Of a stretch of 5,637 nt of DNA, positions 5,366 to 5,637 are shown piece by piece. The stretch lies in assembly GCA_016282555.1 (NCBI GenBank), contig JAEEKU010000118.1, positions 1-5,637 of the forward strand, in the 5' to 3' direction. The stretch is from Methanomassiliicoccaceae archaeon. GTDB taxonomy: Archaea > Thermoplasmatota > Thermoplasmata > Methanomassiliicoccales > Methanomethylophilaceae. Numbering within the stretch: position 1 is the stretch's first letter; every line of letters begins with the position of its first letter. The notes under the pieces are model-generated. The model ran no database searches. It was not told where the DNA came from and was given only the letters and a program-made list of their open reading frames with translations. The position numbers and the translations under genes are program-made.

Positions 5366-5637
5366 TCCTGAACGGAAGGATGATATCTCCCGGAAAAGCC
5401 GCGGGAACGGTGCTGAAACTCGAAGAACCGCTCAGTTTTCTGGGAGGCGTCGACGGATCTACCGGAGAGCTCCGCGCCGGAACCGGGGGGAACGTGGCGG
5501 GAAAGATTCTCGTATTCCCCAAAGGCAAAGGAAGCACCGTGGGATCTTTCGTGATGTACGATCTGATGGTGCACGGAAAGCAGCCCGCTGCGGTAATCAA
5601 TGAAACGGCGGAAACCATAGTCGCCACCGGAGCTGTG
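5362..5637 (+). CDS. Phosphomevalonate dehydratase small subunit (aconitase X swivel domain, DUF126), 3' partial
   Basis: This is the swivelling partner of the large subunit, and the two together form the active site. The frame starts with GTG at 5362, overlaps the upstream stop by 4 bp (GTGA), and stays open for 92 codons to the right edge, out of about 130-140 expected. Family features are NGRMISPGKAAG (4-15), PLSFLGGVDGSTGEL (23-37), GKILVFPKGKGSTVGSFVMYDL (47-68, with the conserved serine-rich GSTVGS turn expected in the active site) and AAVINETAETIVATGA (76-91). A purine-rich GGGGGCGGT ends three bases before the GTG and can serve as a ribosome site inside the large-subunit gene. The overlap implies translational coupling and balanced subunit synthesis. 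The C-terminal third lies outside the window. Confidence 0.92.
   Translation, partial: MILNGRMISPGKAAGTVLKLEEPLSFLGGVDGSTGELRAGTGGNVAGKILVFPKGKGSTVGSFVMYDLMVHGKQPAAVINETAETIVATGAV

Overview
This 5.6-kb window looks like archaeal chromosome, probably from a methanogen. The evidence is the gene content: an archaeal-type CobT, a HypF, and a two-subunit aconitase-X protein of the archaeal phosphomevalonate dehydratase type. The promoters also look archaeal. AT-rich TATA-like boxes lie 23-27 bp upstream of three start codons with no Shine-Dalgarno sequence, as expected for leaderless transcripts. An in-frame TAG inside cobT suggests a lineage that decodes UAG as pyrrolysine, such as Methanomassiliicoccales/Methanomethylophilaceae or Methanosarcinales. 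The lineage is an inference; no 16S rRNA or pyl gene lies in the window.

Layout from left to right. (1) Minus strand, 854 to beyond position 1: cobT, for cobamide lower-ligand activation. It is cut by the left edge and interrupted at 173-171 by a TAG, after which the same frame continues with conserved family sequence. (2) Minus strand, 3098-927: hypF, the carbamoyltransferase for the [NiFe]-hydrogenase cyanide ligands. It lies 72 bp upstream of cobT in the same orientation, but cobT also has its own TATA-like box. (3) A 167-bp divergent intergenic region. (4) Plus strand, 3266-3751: a YbaK-type Cys-tRNA(Pro) deacylase. (5) Minus strand, 4101-3748: crcB/Fluc fluoride channel, convergent with ybaK and sharing the palindrome TTAA as both stop codons. 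(6) An 88-bp divergent promoter region with a perfect 12-bp palindrome midway between two TATA-like boxes. (7) Plus strand, 4190-5365 and 5362 to beyond the right edge: large and small subunits of phosphomevalonate dehydratase, overlapping by 4 bp (GTGA).

Most of these genes are housekeeping or cofactor genes. CobT supports corrinoid enzymes, HypF supports hydrogenases, PMDh supports isoprenoid lipid synthesis, YbaK supports translation fidelity, and CrcB handles fluoride. No mobile element, CRISPR array, tRNA or rRNA is visible. The most notable signal is the in-frame TAG in cobT. The four complete genes end in TGA, TAA, TAA and TGA, so no gene in the window visibly uses TAG as a terminator.
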